Shown here: positions 1-11,060 of the stretch, one piece after another
How the letters are laid out: each line of letters opens with the position of its first letter
Position numbering within the stretch: the first letter of the stretch is position 1
From: Acanthochromis polyacanthus
Taxonomy: Eukaryota; Chordata; Actinopteri; Pomacentridae
DNA: 64,000 bases
Reading direction: 5' to 3'
NCBI RefSeq assembly: GCF_021347895.1
Contig: NC_067122.1
Location: 9,785,983-9,849,982 of the forward strand
Notes under the pieces: model-generated
The model's input: only the letters and a program-made list of their open reading frames with translations
Told to the model about the DNA's origin: nothing
Database searches by the model: none
Translations under genes and position numbers: made by a program

Positions 1-1769
1 TCAGAGAAGGCTGGCGGGTATGAAATCTTTCGCCTCGGGGGCAAACCGGCGGCTTCTTTTCATTTCAAGCGCTTATCGATTCGCCGTTGTCATCTTTGGC
101 GACGCAGAAGGACACTTGAAAGAATTTCTGATGGGGCTGTGATGTGAGAAACAGGGTGACCTGCTCCGCTGATGCTCTCTCCTGATTCTTAACGAGCACA
201 TCAGCCCCGCCGGTGTCAGTGCAGTTGGACATTTCAACTTTTCCTCCTCCTGCATACTGGAGAGGATTTTTAAAACGCTCTTTACGGCTTCTTATGTATA
301 TCAGCAGGCATCCCAGGCTCCACTTTAAAGAGGAGAGATGATAGACTGGACAGGCAATCAGGAAATAATAAAAACAGCCTCACTATATCTAAAAGTTTAG
401 TCTTGTAGTTCTATTTTAAATGAATGATTTGATTTTGAATTTTTGATTGCCTTTAAAACGTTCACTGAGACAGTTTGCAGCTCTAAAATGTTCACTTTAG
501 AGTGTGTGCACATGATGTGAAGCATAAAACCCAACATCTGATAGGCCTTGATTATATAAAGAGACTAAATATGCAGATTTATCAACCTAATATGCACAAG
601 CATCATGCAATGTCTGCAGAATTTGGCCCCATTTCTTCATGAATTTTAACATTTTAATGCTTATTATGAGGGCCTTTTCACACAAGTGGCCCCACATGAT
701 GTGTAGAATATACGTTTTGATGCTAAAAATATATTTTTTCCCACCTCTGCAGCCTTTGCATCCTGCTGATGCCATTAGGAATCAGTTAAATTACAATCAA
801 ATCACAAAAGAACAAAATCTGCTCTGATTTCTGCTTTTTGGATTAATTCCTGTCTATGCCATCATTATATCTTAGTTTTCCCATAGCATTCAGGGATATA
901 CAGTGTATGGATAGCTCCATAATACACTGTCACCATTGCATCGGTAAGCTTGAGTAATGCAGATGTGAAGTGGTTCCATTATTCAAGGGTTCTCTTTGCC
1001 TGAGAAACCAGCCTGATTTTTTTTCTCCTCTTTTTTTTTCTCACATTTAGCCTCAAACCACATGTGATTGTCGCCTAGTGTTCTGTCTGGCCAACACTCT
1101 GTGGCCATGTAATAAAATTTTAAGTCAAACTGGTGTTTCCAAAGCCACAAATCTTTAAACAAATCAGTTTACGCACTGCTAATATGTTAGAAATAAAGTA
1201 ATGGCCAGGAATTTAGCTTTTATTGAGGGTTGTGACTTCTCTGCAAATGAAAGAAGGGATAAATATGAAGTGGGGGGGAAAAAGTGAGAAGAGAGGAAAG
1301 AAGGAAGAGAAAGAAAGACAAAACACTAGATGGGACTTTCTCCTCCGAGACAGAAATATCCTGTGTGTATTTCCATTTGTCAAGTATCACTCCAAGAACG
1401 TTATTAGTGAAAAAGCTGCCTGTAAATTAACCAAATTAAAAGGGTGGCTCTTTGATAGCTCTTGAGCTTGTTGAGCGGCTTTATGCCTGATCCTTACTAT
1501 TCCAGCTCTGTCACAGTACCAAAGGGAGATGAGCTGCACCAACGCTAAGCACTCCAACTCAGCAACATGGCTTGTGGTTTAGAACGTAATACGCAAGGCC
1601 AATAAATGACTTACATGTTAGGCTGCCCTCACTTCTCCCGACATGCCCGGCTAACATGGTGTATATTTAAAAAGCACTCAGCTCTTCGTCTTTGTCTTTC
1701 TTTTCTGTAATTATCCTCTCCTCGGCTTCCAAAGAAAATGCTTAGCTGATGTCATTGTGGTTTTGGCCC
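1..1769. other. non-coding, nothing identified
   Basis: No reading frame here resembles a known protein and no RNA gene is visible. The stretch is moderately AT-rich with short T and A runs and a purine-rich patch near 1265-1325. I see no repeat boundary. Confidence 0.6.
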
Positions 1770-1850
1770 CCTGACTGCTCTAATATTAATCCCATGCATG
1801 AAGCAGCTTCAAATGAATAAGGATTACTTTGAATTAAACTCTGCTCCTTG
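1770..1850. promoter_or_regulatory. possible conserved regulatory element with K50 homeodomain (OTX/PITX-type) sites
   Basis: TAATCC at 1787-1792 and its reverse complement GGATTA at 1821-1826 form an inverted pair. TAATAT, ATGAATAA and GAATTAAA lie around them. TAATCC is the known core of K50 homeodomain factors such as OTX and PITX. Such short sites occur often by chance, so this is only a candidate; conservation in other fish would decide it. Confidence 0.2.
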
Positions 1851-3705
1851 TTTTTATGTGAACACATTAGCTCCTGTCAGTGCCGGTCAGTCAGACGAGG
1901 CCGTCTCCGTTCCTCTTGACTTTGGACATGACACGACTTTGGTCAAGCATGATTAGAAATGTCCCCGAGACGAGGACGACATTCATTACGCTGACAGACG
2001 GACAGCACGGCGGCGCTTTATGGCACGCGCTTGATCTCAGGGAAAGTAATAGTCGGTGCATGCATAAACACATGTGGCCTCAGCCTTAATCACAGGTGCG
2101 AGCGGGCCAATAAATTGCTCGAGCAGGTCTCTGATCAATTACACGAAAAATCAATGGGAAGCTGCCACTAACCTGCCTAAGGGGAAATCGGCCAAGAATG
2201 AAATTGGTGTGATAAAATGACTATGATGCCTCCCCACCCTGTCGATAACATGTAAAACAGTACGGCTACATGCTAACTCTCCTGTCAGCAGACCAGAGGA
2301 GGACCCAAAGGTCACAACTGGAATCAGCCTCGTTCTAATTGGCCTACTGTGGCAGACAAACAGGGCCGGAGGAGAGGGAGGCAAAAGAGCTGCAGAGGTA
2401 GAGGCGGATTTCAGGCGCTAGAGAGATGAAACCCTGAAATTACACGTGAAAATAAAGATATGTGGGAGAGAGAAGTAATTCCCTGTAGAAAGGGTAGAGG
2501 AGCGAAAACAGACCCAGGCAATGCTCCTGCAGATTCATGTGAATTAGATCTGACGTTTGTTTCTTGGTTTTGACACCAGTGCTTTCAACACCAGTCTTTC
2601 CAGAATCCAGTTAGGGGCTCTGTGAGGTAAAGTATGCTTGACGCTCGTGATGTTCACTGTCTTGCTTTAGCATGATGACAATGGCTAGTTCGCACTAAAT
2701 GCCACTGACGCTGGTGGGATAGCCATCGGTTTTTGAGGGTTTTATTCATTACGTAAAATTGTACACGTTGTAATTTTGCTGTGATTGTGTTGAACAAAAG
2801 GTCACGGAATCCTCAAATCGTGGAAATCTGTTTCAAATTTCGGGACAGTCTGTTCAGTAGTTTTACAGAGACTTTACTGAAACCCACACAAGGCAAACCC
2901 AAGACCAACTGACCCATCGTCTTGCTAGCATGACGTTGTAGTGATGATTGGGAATGCAAATGCCATAAAATCCCAAGAACCCGATCATGTGATCTGTTTG
3001 TGAGTCTCTACGTCTTTGAATCTTGCTCAGAGGTAACGTCTTAGAGTTCGTTTAAAGCCTCGTTTCAGATCTCCACATCTCCTTTTCAGACAGGTCTGTT
3101 GTTCATTGTTGATGTTCATTGACAATTGACAGCTTCTGTTTTCCTTGCAAGAAACAGAACCAAAGCTTTGTTGCTAAATTAACAATGGAGTTTACATCTT
3201 CCTTTTGACAGAAATGTGACAAAAATGGCAATAAAAGTATTGTGCCAATGCAGCTTTACAGGTCGACTCGGAGGAATAACAAATGTTAAATTGAGTTATA
3301 CCTTAAATTAACCAGACGAACTAATGAAGCCGTAGCTAACTGGACAAAATGATACTCTGTCCCATACACAATGTCAGACTGAATAATAAACTGAAAAGAA
3401 AATGGCAATTCAGATTCAATCTAAAAACATTATTTCTTTTTTAGCTTTTCTCTTTTTCTCTTGGTGACATCGTAGTGCAAAGAGTTAGACCTAAAACACT
3501 ATCTTGGAAGATTTGATCTGTGAAAAGTGGTTCAGATAGATGAGAGAAATAGACATAAAAGGTAGCAATGAGAAAGCGGAGAGGTGGATATGAGAATATT
3601 AAAGGAGAAAACGAGCAAATGCAGTTGACCTACAAGCTGATTTTTGGCACAGATCAAAAGAACACCTCCAAGTGGCAGACAAAGGATGATTAAAGGTAGA
3701 AAGAC
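1851..3705. other. non-coding, nothing identified
   Basis: No gene, repeat boundary or RNA seen. Frames are short and unlike known proteins. The part around 2085-2170 is rich in ATTA/TAAT words and could be regulatory, but nothing specific supports that. Confidence 0.55.
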
Positions 3706-3723
3706 AGAGAGAGAGAGAGAGAG
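3706..3723. repeat. (GA)n microsatellite
   Basis: An uninterrupted run of nine GA units, followed by further purine-rich sequence to about 3760. The complement gives a pyrimidine-rich tract, so the frame on the minus strand here is a low-complexity artefact. Confidence 0.9.
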
Positions 3724-4253
3724 GGAAATAAAGAGAGGGAGGGGAGGCAGGGAGGGTGGATATGGCATGGCTAATCTGAAATCAGGATGCTAGTCCCATG
3801 TCATGTGTTCTGATTAGTTCCAGTGTTTCATGCTCGTCTCCCCTTTTCATGGAGCCACATCGCCTGGCTGCACTGTACACGAGTGCACAATATTTCGCCC
3901 CAACACAACCCCGTGCAATCGCCGCGCTAAAAGTGACACACGAGAACCTTAAAGACGATGCAGGGTCAACACCCACTTGCATTATGTTGCACACGTCGGT
4001 GTCAAACCTCAAACATCATAGACGGGAACTGTGGCTGATTTTGAAGAAACGCCATCGCAGCTGTTAATCTTTGAAAGACTGCGAGGATGATTTCACATCT
4101 AGACCTCAGTGGCTCTTTGGCCTTTTGCTTCAGATCTGTACTTCAGATTCACTAATCCGATGTGGGGGGGAAACATCCCAGAAAAAAAAAAGGTGATGGA
4201 GAGAGGTAGATGTGTGTGTACTCGTAGCTCTTCACGCTGGATGTGAGGTTTGA
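3724..4253. other. non-coding, nothing identified
   Basis: Overlapping frames occur on both strands around 3780-4070, but neither resembles a known protein and no convincing splice or start context sets one apart. Confidence 0.5.
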
Positions 4254-4288
4254 TGTGTGTGTCGGTGTGTGTCGGTGTGTGTGTGCTG
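4254..4288. repeat. interrupted (GT)n microsatellite
   Basis: GTGTGT runs broken twice by TCG, giving a compound repeat. On the minus strand it produces a Thr/His-rich low-complexity peptide that is not a gene. Confidence 0.85.
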
Positions 4289-6599
4289 TGGAGGAGAGGA
4301 AGGAAGAGGGGGAGCGAGGCCGTGCGTGAATGAGGAGGGTGAGGTGGGGGTGTCTAATCCAGTCCCAGTGTGAAACTGTTGACATTTGTTCTTTTTTTCC
4401 CTTCATTATGTGACTGGGGCTGTTTTGCGCTGGATTAGCTACAAATCTCCCATGCAGCACATTCAGCATGCCACTAGTAGTTTAACTTCATTAATAATGG
4501 ATGAAGAGATTGTAATCCAGGAGTAAGAGAGCATGCAGGAATACCATACACAGCACAGGGAGGGAGACCGACAGGGAGAGAGGGCACCCCTCTTATAAAA
4601 TGAGATATTTTTTCTTTTTTTTTTCTCCATGACGGTCCTGTGATGTTGATTACTCCTACCTACATGTAATATTGCATCAATACCTTTGTGTCAGGTTGTA
4701 ATTTCCCTGAAACCCACAAAGGTAGGGGTGTGTAATCGAATACGTGGCGGGGTGAATAAAAGGGGGGGAGACTTCGGAAGTCTCCGTGGTGCATATGCTA
4801 GTATCTTCCATTGATTGTGTTTACTCAAGCTTCTCATTGCAGACTATTATAGAAGACCAGGGGACACACCCTGGCCTAACAGCAGGATAAGGGGGATTAA
4901 AGGTATACATATTCACTATTTCTGTCTCCGCTGCCTGCTTTGATTTCAACACAATGGAGATGTGGTCTGAGCACAATTATGTGATGGAGATTTAGCTTTT
5001 TGTCCAGATTTTGTTCAGACTGGCAAAGAGAAGAAAATAAATACTTGTTGCACATAGATAAAAGTGGCATGCATGCATCTAATCAATCTATTGATAAATC
5101 GATTTTTTTGCTTCAACAGTTGCACTTTTACATTTCTTTTTGTGTTAAATAGTGAATAAGTAGGATTAGCTGTAACAGATTGCAACAATCCAACAATGAC
5201 TGATTTGCAAGAAACAAACAGATCTTGATGTTGCAGGTTTACATCTCTCCTTTTTTGCCTAACAATAGATCAGAGATCATTAACCATTTGACCTCTAGTT
5301 ATTAGAGAGAAGCTTGTAATCCTTACTAGAGTCCACTGCTTCCAGTTTGGTAATTACGCGACACCGCTATAGTAGAATTATTCAAGCCAAAGTCAGATAA
5401 AAGGAAAGAGGACTAAAATAGTGATGGGTACGTCTTTGATCTTGCTGCTATGTTTCCCAGATGTTGAAAGCTTTAATGGGAGTTTGGTGCAGTGTTGGCT
5501 GGATATTATTCTATACTAAAGTGTTTAATTTATGATATCTTTCCAGTTGTAAAGTGAAAATCCAAAAATCACTTATATCTACATTCAATCTATAAGACAA
5601 AGAGACTTTTATATTGTCGTGTTATCACTCTCTGCCCAGCATTTTCTTATGTCCACTCCAGGTTTCGGCACATAAACAGTTAAATACGTATGTGTTCATT
5701 TTGCCAGCTCTCAAAAATCACTCAATCATAAGAATGGCAGCTTGCTGTGTTAATTAAACAGCCTATTCCGGATTATAGAGATTTTCATTAGATTTTCAGA
5801 CACCATTGTCTGCCATGTGACCTTTACAACTTCCTAAAACTCTTTATGTGCACGTCTTCTCATATACAATAGCTGTTACAAAAAGCAACACAAAAGATAT
5901 CAATACAAGCATGCATCCGTGTGATCCGGTTTAAACGGTCACAAAAGCAACTGATCCTTTTGTACTAATCTTTTAAGTTAGAAAACACCTATAATTATTC
6001 TTTTCTCTAAGATCGGCCTTTGTGGAGCTGATACAAGACATTTTATGGAAAAGAAAGACTGTGTGTCTTTTCTGCCTCTGCAGCACAAGAAAACACTGTA
6101 GCTTCAGGGCTTTGTCTGTCAACATTTGTATTTACTTTCTGTTCAAATAAAGAATAAAACAGGGAATGATCTTACATTTAATTCACATAATTCATCACAC
6201 CCACAAAACCCACACAATGTAGAGAGAAAAACATATCTGCAGCTCAGACTTCTTTATAGTGACAGGTGGGGATACGTTTTGGCACAATGGCAGTAGCTGT
6301 AGTAATAGGCTGAAATACTTCTGAAAGCCACCTGTTTATGAACTTCCTATTTCCGTTGAACAGAAAACTTGTTTGTTCTTGTCAGTCTGCTGCCTTTACC
6401 ACTTGAAAGTGAGATCATCACGCACGGGGATTTCAAAACAAGACAAACAACCGAAGCTTTTGCCGACTTGCATTTAAAGATCAAAGTCTCGCTACAATTA
6501 GAAAAGATGAACTGTATTGATCCCACAAGGCGAATCCGTGTATTGAGGGAAAGTGTGAGCTGATCACATTTTGACAGTCCGAAGGGGAAAATCTATAAT
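4289..6599. other. non-coding, nothing identified
   Basis: No gene or element recognised. Short G runs and a T-rich stretch near 4610 are the only local composition features. Confidence 0.55.
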
Positions 6600-6661
6600 A
6601 TACAAGGATTGATACAATATATAATGGAATCTGACTGTCAGATTCTGATACAAGGATTGAT
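6600..6661. repeat. 14-bp direct repeats flanking a small perfect hairpin
   Basis: ATACAAGGATTGAT occurs at 6600-6613 and again at 6648-6661. Between them, 6627-6645 is a perfect inverted repeat with 9-bp arms (GAATCTGAC / GTCAGATTC) and a single-base loop. The two copies are identical. The arrangement resembles a tiny insertion inside a target-site duplication, but replication slippage would also produce it. Confidence 0.75.
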
Positions 6662-9600
6662 GTTGACCCTTTAAAAAGTCTTTGTGGCACGTTGTGGCTG
6701 TTTCTAGGTGTGTGTGGTTTTTTTTTTCTTGTTTCTGTCACATTTTTACTCCCTGTGGGGTCATTTGCCACTGCAATATAAAGTCCTGCACCTTGATGGA
6801 AACAGCACAGTCTAATGTTAGAAGTAGAAAGAAAAGAAGAAGAAAAAAAAAACCCAAAATTTAAATTCCTTTGCAAATTTATTTTTACAAAAAATGCAAA
6901 AAACAAATGTAAGGAACGTGTTCAACAAGTTTGTAACTGTCCACAGATGTTACCAATACTGCAAAAAGGGGCTTCTACATACTGTGAATATTTTACTACT
7001 TGTTTTTTAATTTGCTTCCATACTTCTCTCCTACACAGCCTGCGGTTCAGTCGGAAAAAACAAAACAAAACACTGAATTTTTACTTTTCATTGATGTGGC
7101 TGCTGGTTGCAACTGAAACAGTAAGGACTTCATGGAGCATATTTCATTTATTTATTTTTTTTACAGAATCTTGTCATAGCAGATGATTTTTTCGTGAATT
7201 TTTATATGACACACAGAACAAAGTAATTTTAAACAGTTGAATATCATGATTTAAACCTCAGATTTTGTTTATTTTCCCGATAGAGCCATACATCACACAT
7301 AATTAGTTCAAAGACTGTTGGAAAGAACAGAAATCTAATGATTCTTTCCTGTTTTTACGGGTTGTAACTCTAAAATACAGGTGCAATTTTAGCAATTATT
7401 TAAAGATAACGCACCTCTCAAACCTGCTGGTGGGTTTTTAGGGTTGAAGGGGTTAAATAGCTCCCAGGAGTGATGAGTTGATTTCTTTGCTGTCACTTCT
7501 ATTTAATACTTTGACCCTAATGGTGGCAACGTGGCCTTAGATTTGGTTTACGTCTACTAAATATACGCTGTTGCTCGACAAGCAGCTACCGGGCTGGTTG
7601 TGGGTTTAGCACTTTGCTCAAGGGCACAGCAGCTGTTGTTGACGAAGTAGCTCACCGCTACCTCCGCAGCAACACGGAGGATTCAGCAGCGAGCATCCAG
7701 TCACGGGCCTCCTTGTGTAACCATCAGATCATGTAATTAGCTGCAGGCTGTTGGAGGCGCAGGGAATAACAGTCGGGCAGCTTTGATGTGTGAGGTGCCA
7801 CATTGCTGCAAATAAATGCTTAATGGGCTAAGCTTAGGTGATGTCATAGTCCATTGTAATGGCAGTTGCCAGCCTCATAAATAATACTTAAGATTGTTTC
7901 CAAGTACGTCTTTTGACTGACATGCCGGTTTGCTTCAGGCTGGTGCTGCTGACCCCTGGCATGCTGTGAATGTCACACAACAGTTTCCATTGTAATGAAC
8001 CGGCAGAAAAGACACACACAGTGTAAGAGATGACTTTCGTTGCTAGATGAGTTTTCCAACATAAAAGACACTTTTGTAAATAAAGACAAATTTTGAATGG
8101 TGGCACTTTCTCACTGTGAAAACAAAAATCACATTTATAGCTTCATAGAAATTCTCAGTTTTAAGCGGCATCGGATTCTTTCCGAGGTAGACGCACAGCG
8201 CTTCCCTCAGTCGTGACAACAGATTCACAGACACATATGCACACTTATTAACTGTTGTGAGGAGAAAATAATGCCAGCATGGCCTAAACCCTCACAGATG
8301 GATACACAAGGGAAAAAAAGTTTTCAAGTCAAGAAGCATATTTATCTCTTAATACGGAAAAGACTTTTAATTATTTGGTTTTAAAACATGAAATCCTAAC
8401 TGAACACACATTGTGTTATATATTGATCACGCAGTGGATAAAACACAATGAGTCAAAATGTGTTGTGACTGAAATGTACCTTTTAAAGATGTGACAGGAA
8501 CGGATTATTCTCATGAAGGATTAATCAGCTGACTGTTTAGTTATTTTACTGAATAACACCCATTTGGTTTGAAACCACAAATGTAACAATTTAGAGCGAT
8601 ATGAAAGCAAATCCTGGCATTTAGGAAGTTGAAATCAGCTAAGTATTTGAGTTTCTTGCCTGCTAAATGACCTAAAATGTAATATAAAATTCTTCAAAAG
8701 AATAACCGTTTTGCAGGTGAAGTATGTGTAGGACACTTTTGTGAATGTTTGCAATGGATCGAGTGTCATGCTAAAGAACACATAAGCCGTGGCTGAGATC
8801 AAACCTCTAGTCTGTGCTGCCACTCCCTGCTTTGTTCCCACTTTTCATATCACCCTCTCCCCATATAACAAACCAAGAAATCATATGAGCCCCCGAAACT
8901 AGATGCCTCCATTTTCAGGTCCTTTCATCTCTAGTGCTTGCAACCTTCCAAAATAATACGCAGCAGAGCAATAACCTCATCACGAACGGGACGTTTCCGT
9001 GGCTGCTGCCTCTACATGATACATGTGCTAATGCTGAGTACAAAGTTACATCTGGTTCCCCCTGACTGGGAGGAAAGCTAGCCTGCTGACACTGAGGCTA
9101 GGCTAAGCTGCCACTGGATAGCTCAGGCTTTCCGTGTCTTTTGGGGGCTGCAATGCATGCGACGCGTCAGCCAAGGCCACATGAGCCCAGGAGCATTCCC
9201 TCCTCTCTCTAATGTTTCAATTAATTGCAGGGCTGTCACGAACTGTGTTCTGCTAACAGGAAACACATTGGTATTGACGTGAAAGTCCCAGATTGTTGAT
9301 AGATGTAATTAGAAGAGTTAAATCTCATTCCGGATCATTTCACACTGCCGCGCCCCCTCACTATGCCTCCCTCCACTCTCAGCTGTAAGCTTAACAGGTT
9401 TTTATTGTGAGTATCATATGGAGCATATGGATTGACCATGCTTTGAGGTTTTAGATTTCTGGGAAAAAAAAAATGCACCAAATGTGGAGTGTAATGTAAT
9501 TGTTTATTATTTTTTTCGAATTCCTAAAGATATTTAGTTGTAAAAAAATGTGACAGATGGTAAAGACGGTCCTGAGCAGCGGCCCTGAAGCCATGGAGAG

Positions 9601-10627
9601 CACCGTGGCACACTGATGAAATCTTAAAGCACCCATTCAGCTCCACCACCCAGGTTTTCATAGTAAGTCTGGCAGATTCAGACTACAGTGTGACCTTCTG
9701 GTCACAAGAAAGCTTCTTTAACCTTCAGGCTACTCCAGTGTTGGAATACTTTTGTAATGAAAAAGGGATGAGATAGTTTATTGTTTGGGGGGAAAAAGGC
9801 TGAGGAGTGTGAGAGAAAAGAAAGCATGGGAGTGGAACCAAAGCCTTCATTATATGACCGATAATGCCTGATGTGATGGATCACGCAAACGCTGTGCATC
9901 CCCGGTGGTGCACATGACTTCATTTTGCATGTGTGGTGGGACAAACATTCACTCAAGGCAATTTCCGAGCTCTCTTCTCGCTTTTGCTTCATATTCTCAT
10001 ATGTTACTTTAATAAATGTGGCACAAGCAAAATTTGATTATAAGAATTAATCAGTATGTTATTGGATCACATTCCATTTCAGTGAGGTTCAGCTGCGGAC
10101 GACCCTTTGAACTCGTATCTTGACAGAGTTATCTGAAATTGACAGTCAGGAATATATAAAGTGTGATTATTTAGGCCAAACATGGACGTTATACTGCTGA
10201 TAAATAGGACCTGAAAGGTTTCTCAACAAAATCATTATGTGATGCCTCAAATGTGCAAAGAAGCGACAGGAGTGGTTTTGGATAGACTAAATGAACACAT
10301 GATTCCATGTGTACTTGTTTATAATGTTGCCTATTTTTAAGAGCCATTATAATTAAAGTGGTATTTCAACTCTGCTTTGATTTTCAGACTGAGTAGTTTT
10401 TCAAGGTAATAATGTTCAATGCAAGGACAAAACCAGAGCTACATTCAACACACGACTAGAACTGTAAGTTATGCCTTTGGACTTTAAACTTATAGACAGA
10501 AACTGGACTAACTTGTATGTATGAACTCCACTTTAAATGTATTTTGAGCAGTTTAAACATATTCTATACTCTGTTTTTATAAGCCTATAGGTGTGACAGC
10601 ATGCAGTGGATTGAAACTATGAAAATA
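6662..10627. other. non-coding, nothing identified
   Basis: About 4 kb with only short unrelated frames. A frame on the plus strand around 6815-7186 is driven by A-rich and T-rich sequence (a Lys/Glu-rich then Phe-rich peptide) and is not convincing. No repeat boundaries seen. Confidence 0.55.
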
Positions 10628-11060
10628 CACACTAGAGCCATAACATTAAAACTTAATAGTGCCTATTATATGGCCTAATATTGTCTTCAGATCCTTCTTG
10701 TGCCTTCAAACCAGCTTGGATCCATTGAGGCACACAGACATGGGATGTCTGGAGGTGTCCTTTGGTGTCTGGCACCAGGACTTTGCTAGCAGATCTTTTG
10801 GGTCCTGTGGGTTGCAGGGTTGGGGCACCATGGATTGAGCTTGTTCATCCCACAGATGCTCTATTTAATGAATGCCTCGGGCTCTTTGTCGTGTTCCTTT
10901 AGCCAGATGGGCGTGCTTGGTCTGTTTTGTTACATGTCAAAGGAGCATCGACATGGGTGCCAGAATCCCAGGTTTCCCAACAGAACACTGCATTGGAACA
11001 AAATGATAAATATCATAAGTTTGACATGTCTGTGGCTGTAATGTTGTTGCTGATCTGCTG
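10628..11060 (-). mobile_element. decayed, internally deleted Tc1-like DNA transposon
   Basis: The left end, just after TA at 10626-10627, reads CACACTAGAGCCATAACATT. The right end near 11036-11060 is its diverged reverse complement (core AATGTTGTTGCTGATC). These resemble the terminal repeats of a Tc1-like family that I know from fish genomes. At about 433 bp the copy is roughly a quarter to a third of a usual 1.3-1.6 kb Tc1 element. The transposase-derived part lies between the ends on the minus strand, and downstream text around 10955-11005 also resembles the family. Family membership is from recognition, not alignment. The right boundary may be off by a few bases. Confidence 0.7.
10751..10861 (-). 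pseudogene. Tc1-like transposase fragment (C-terminal part)
   Basis: Read on the minus strand from 10861 down to 10751, 37 codons are open. They begin with the signature EHLWDE and later contain KDLLAKSWCQTP. In Tc1-family transposases the EHLWD motif follows the last part of the DDE catalytic domain and is followed by a segment of this pattern. About three residues seem to be missing directly after EHLWD compared with family members I know. Nothing upstream encodes the catalytic aspartates or the paired helix-turn-helix DNA-binding domain, so this is a dead remnant that cannot make an active enzyme. Sequence divergence suggests an old insertion. I am fairly sure of the family and confident that it is not functional. 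Confidence 0.7.

Noticed and set aside
6481..6906. 141-codon minus-strand frame, the longest in the window
   Set aside because: Phe/Ser/Lys-rich composition from T-rich and A-rich sequence, no known domain, and it crosses the 6.6-kb hairpin repeat.
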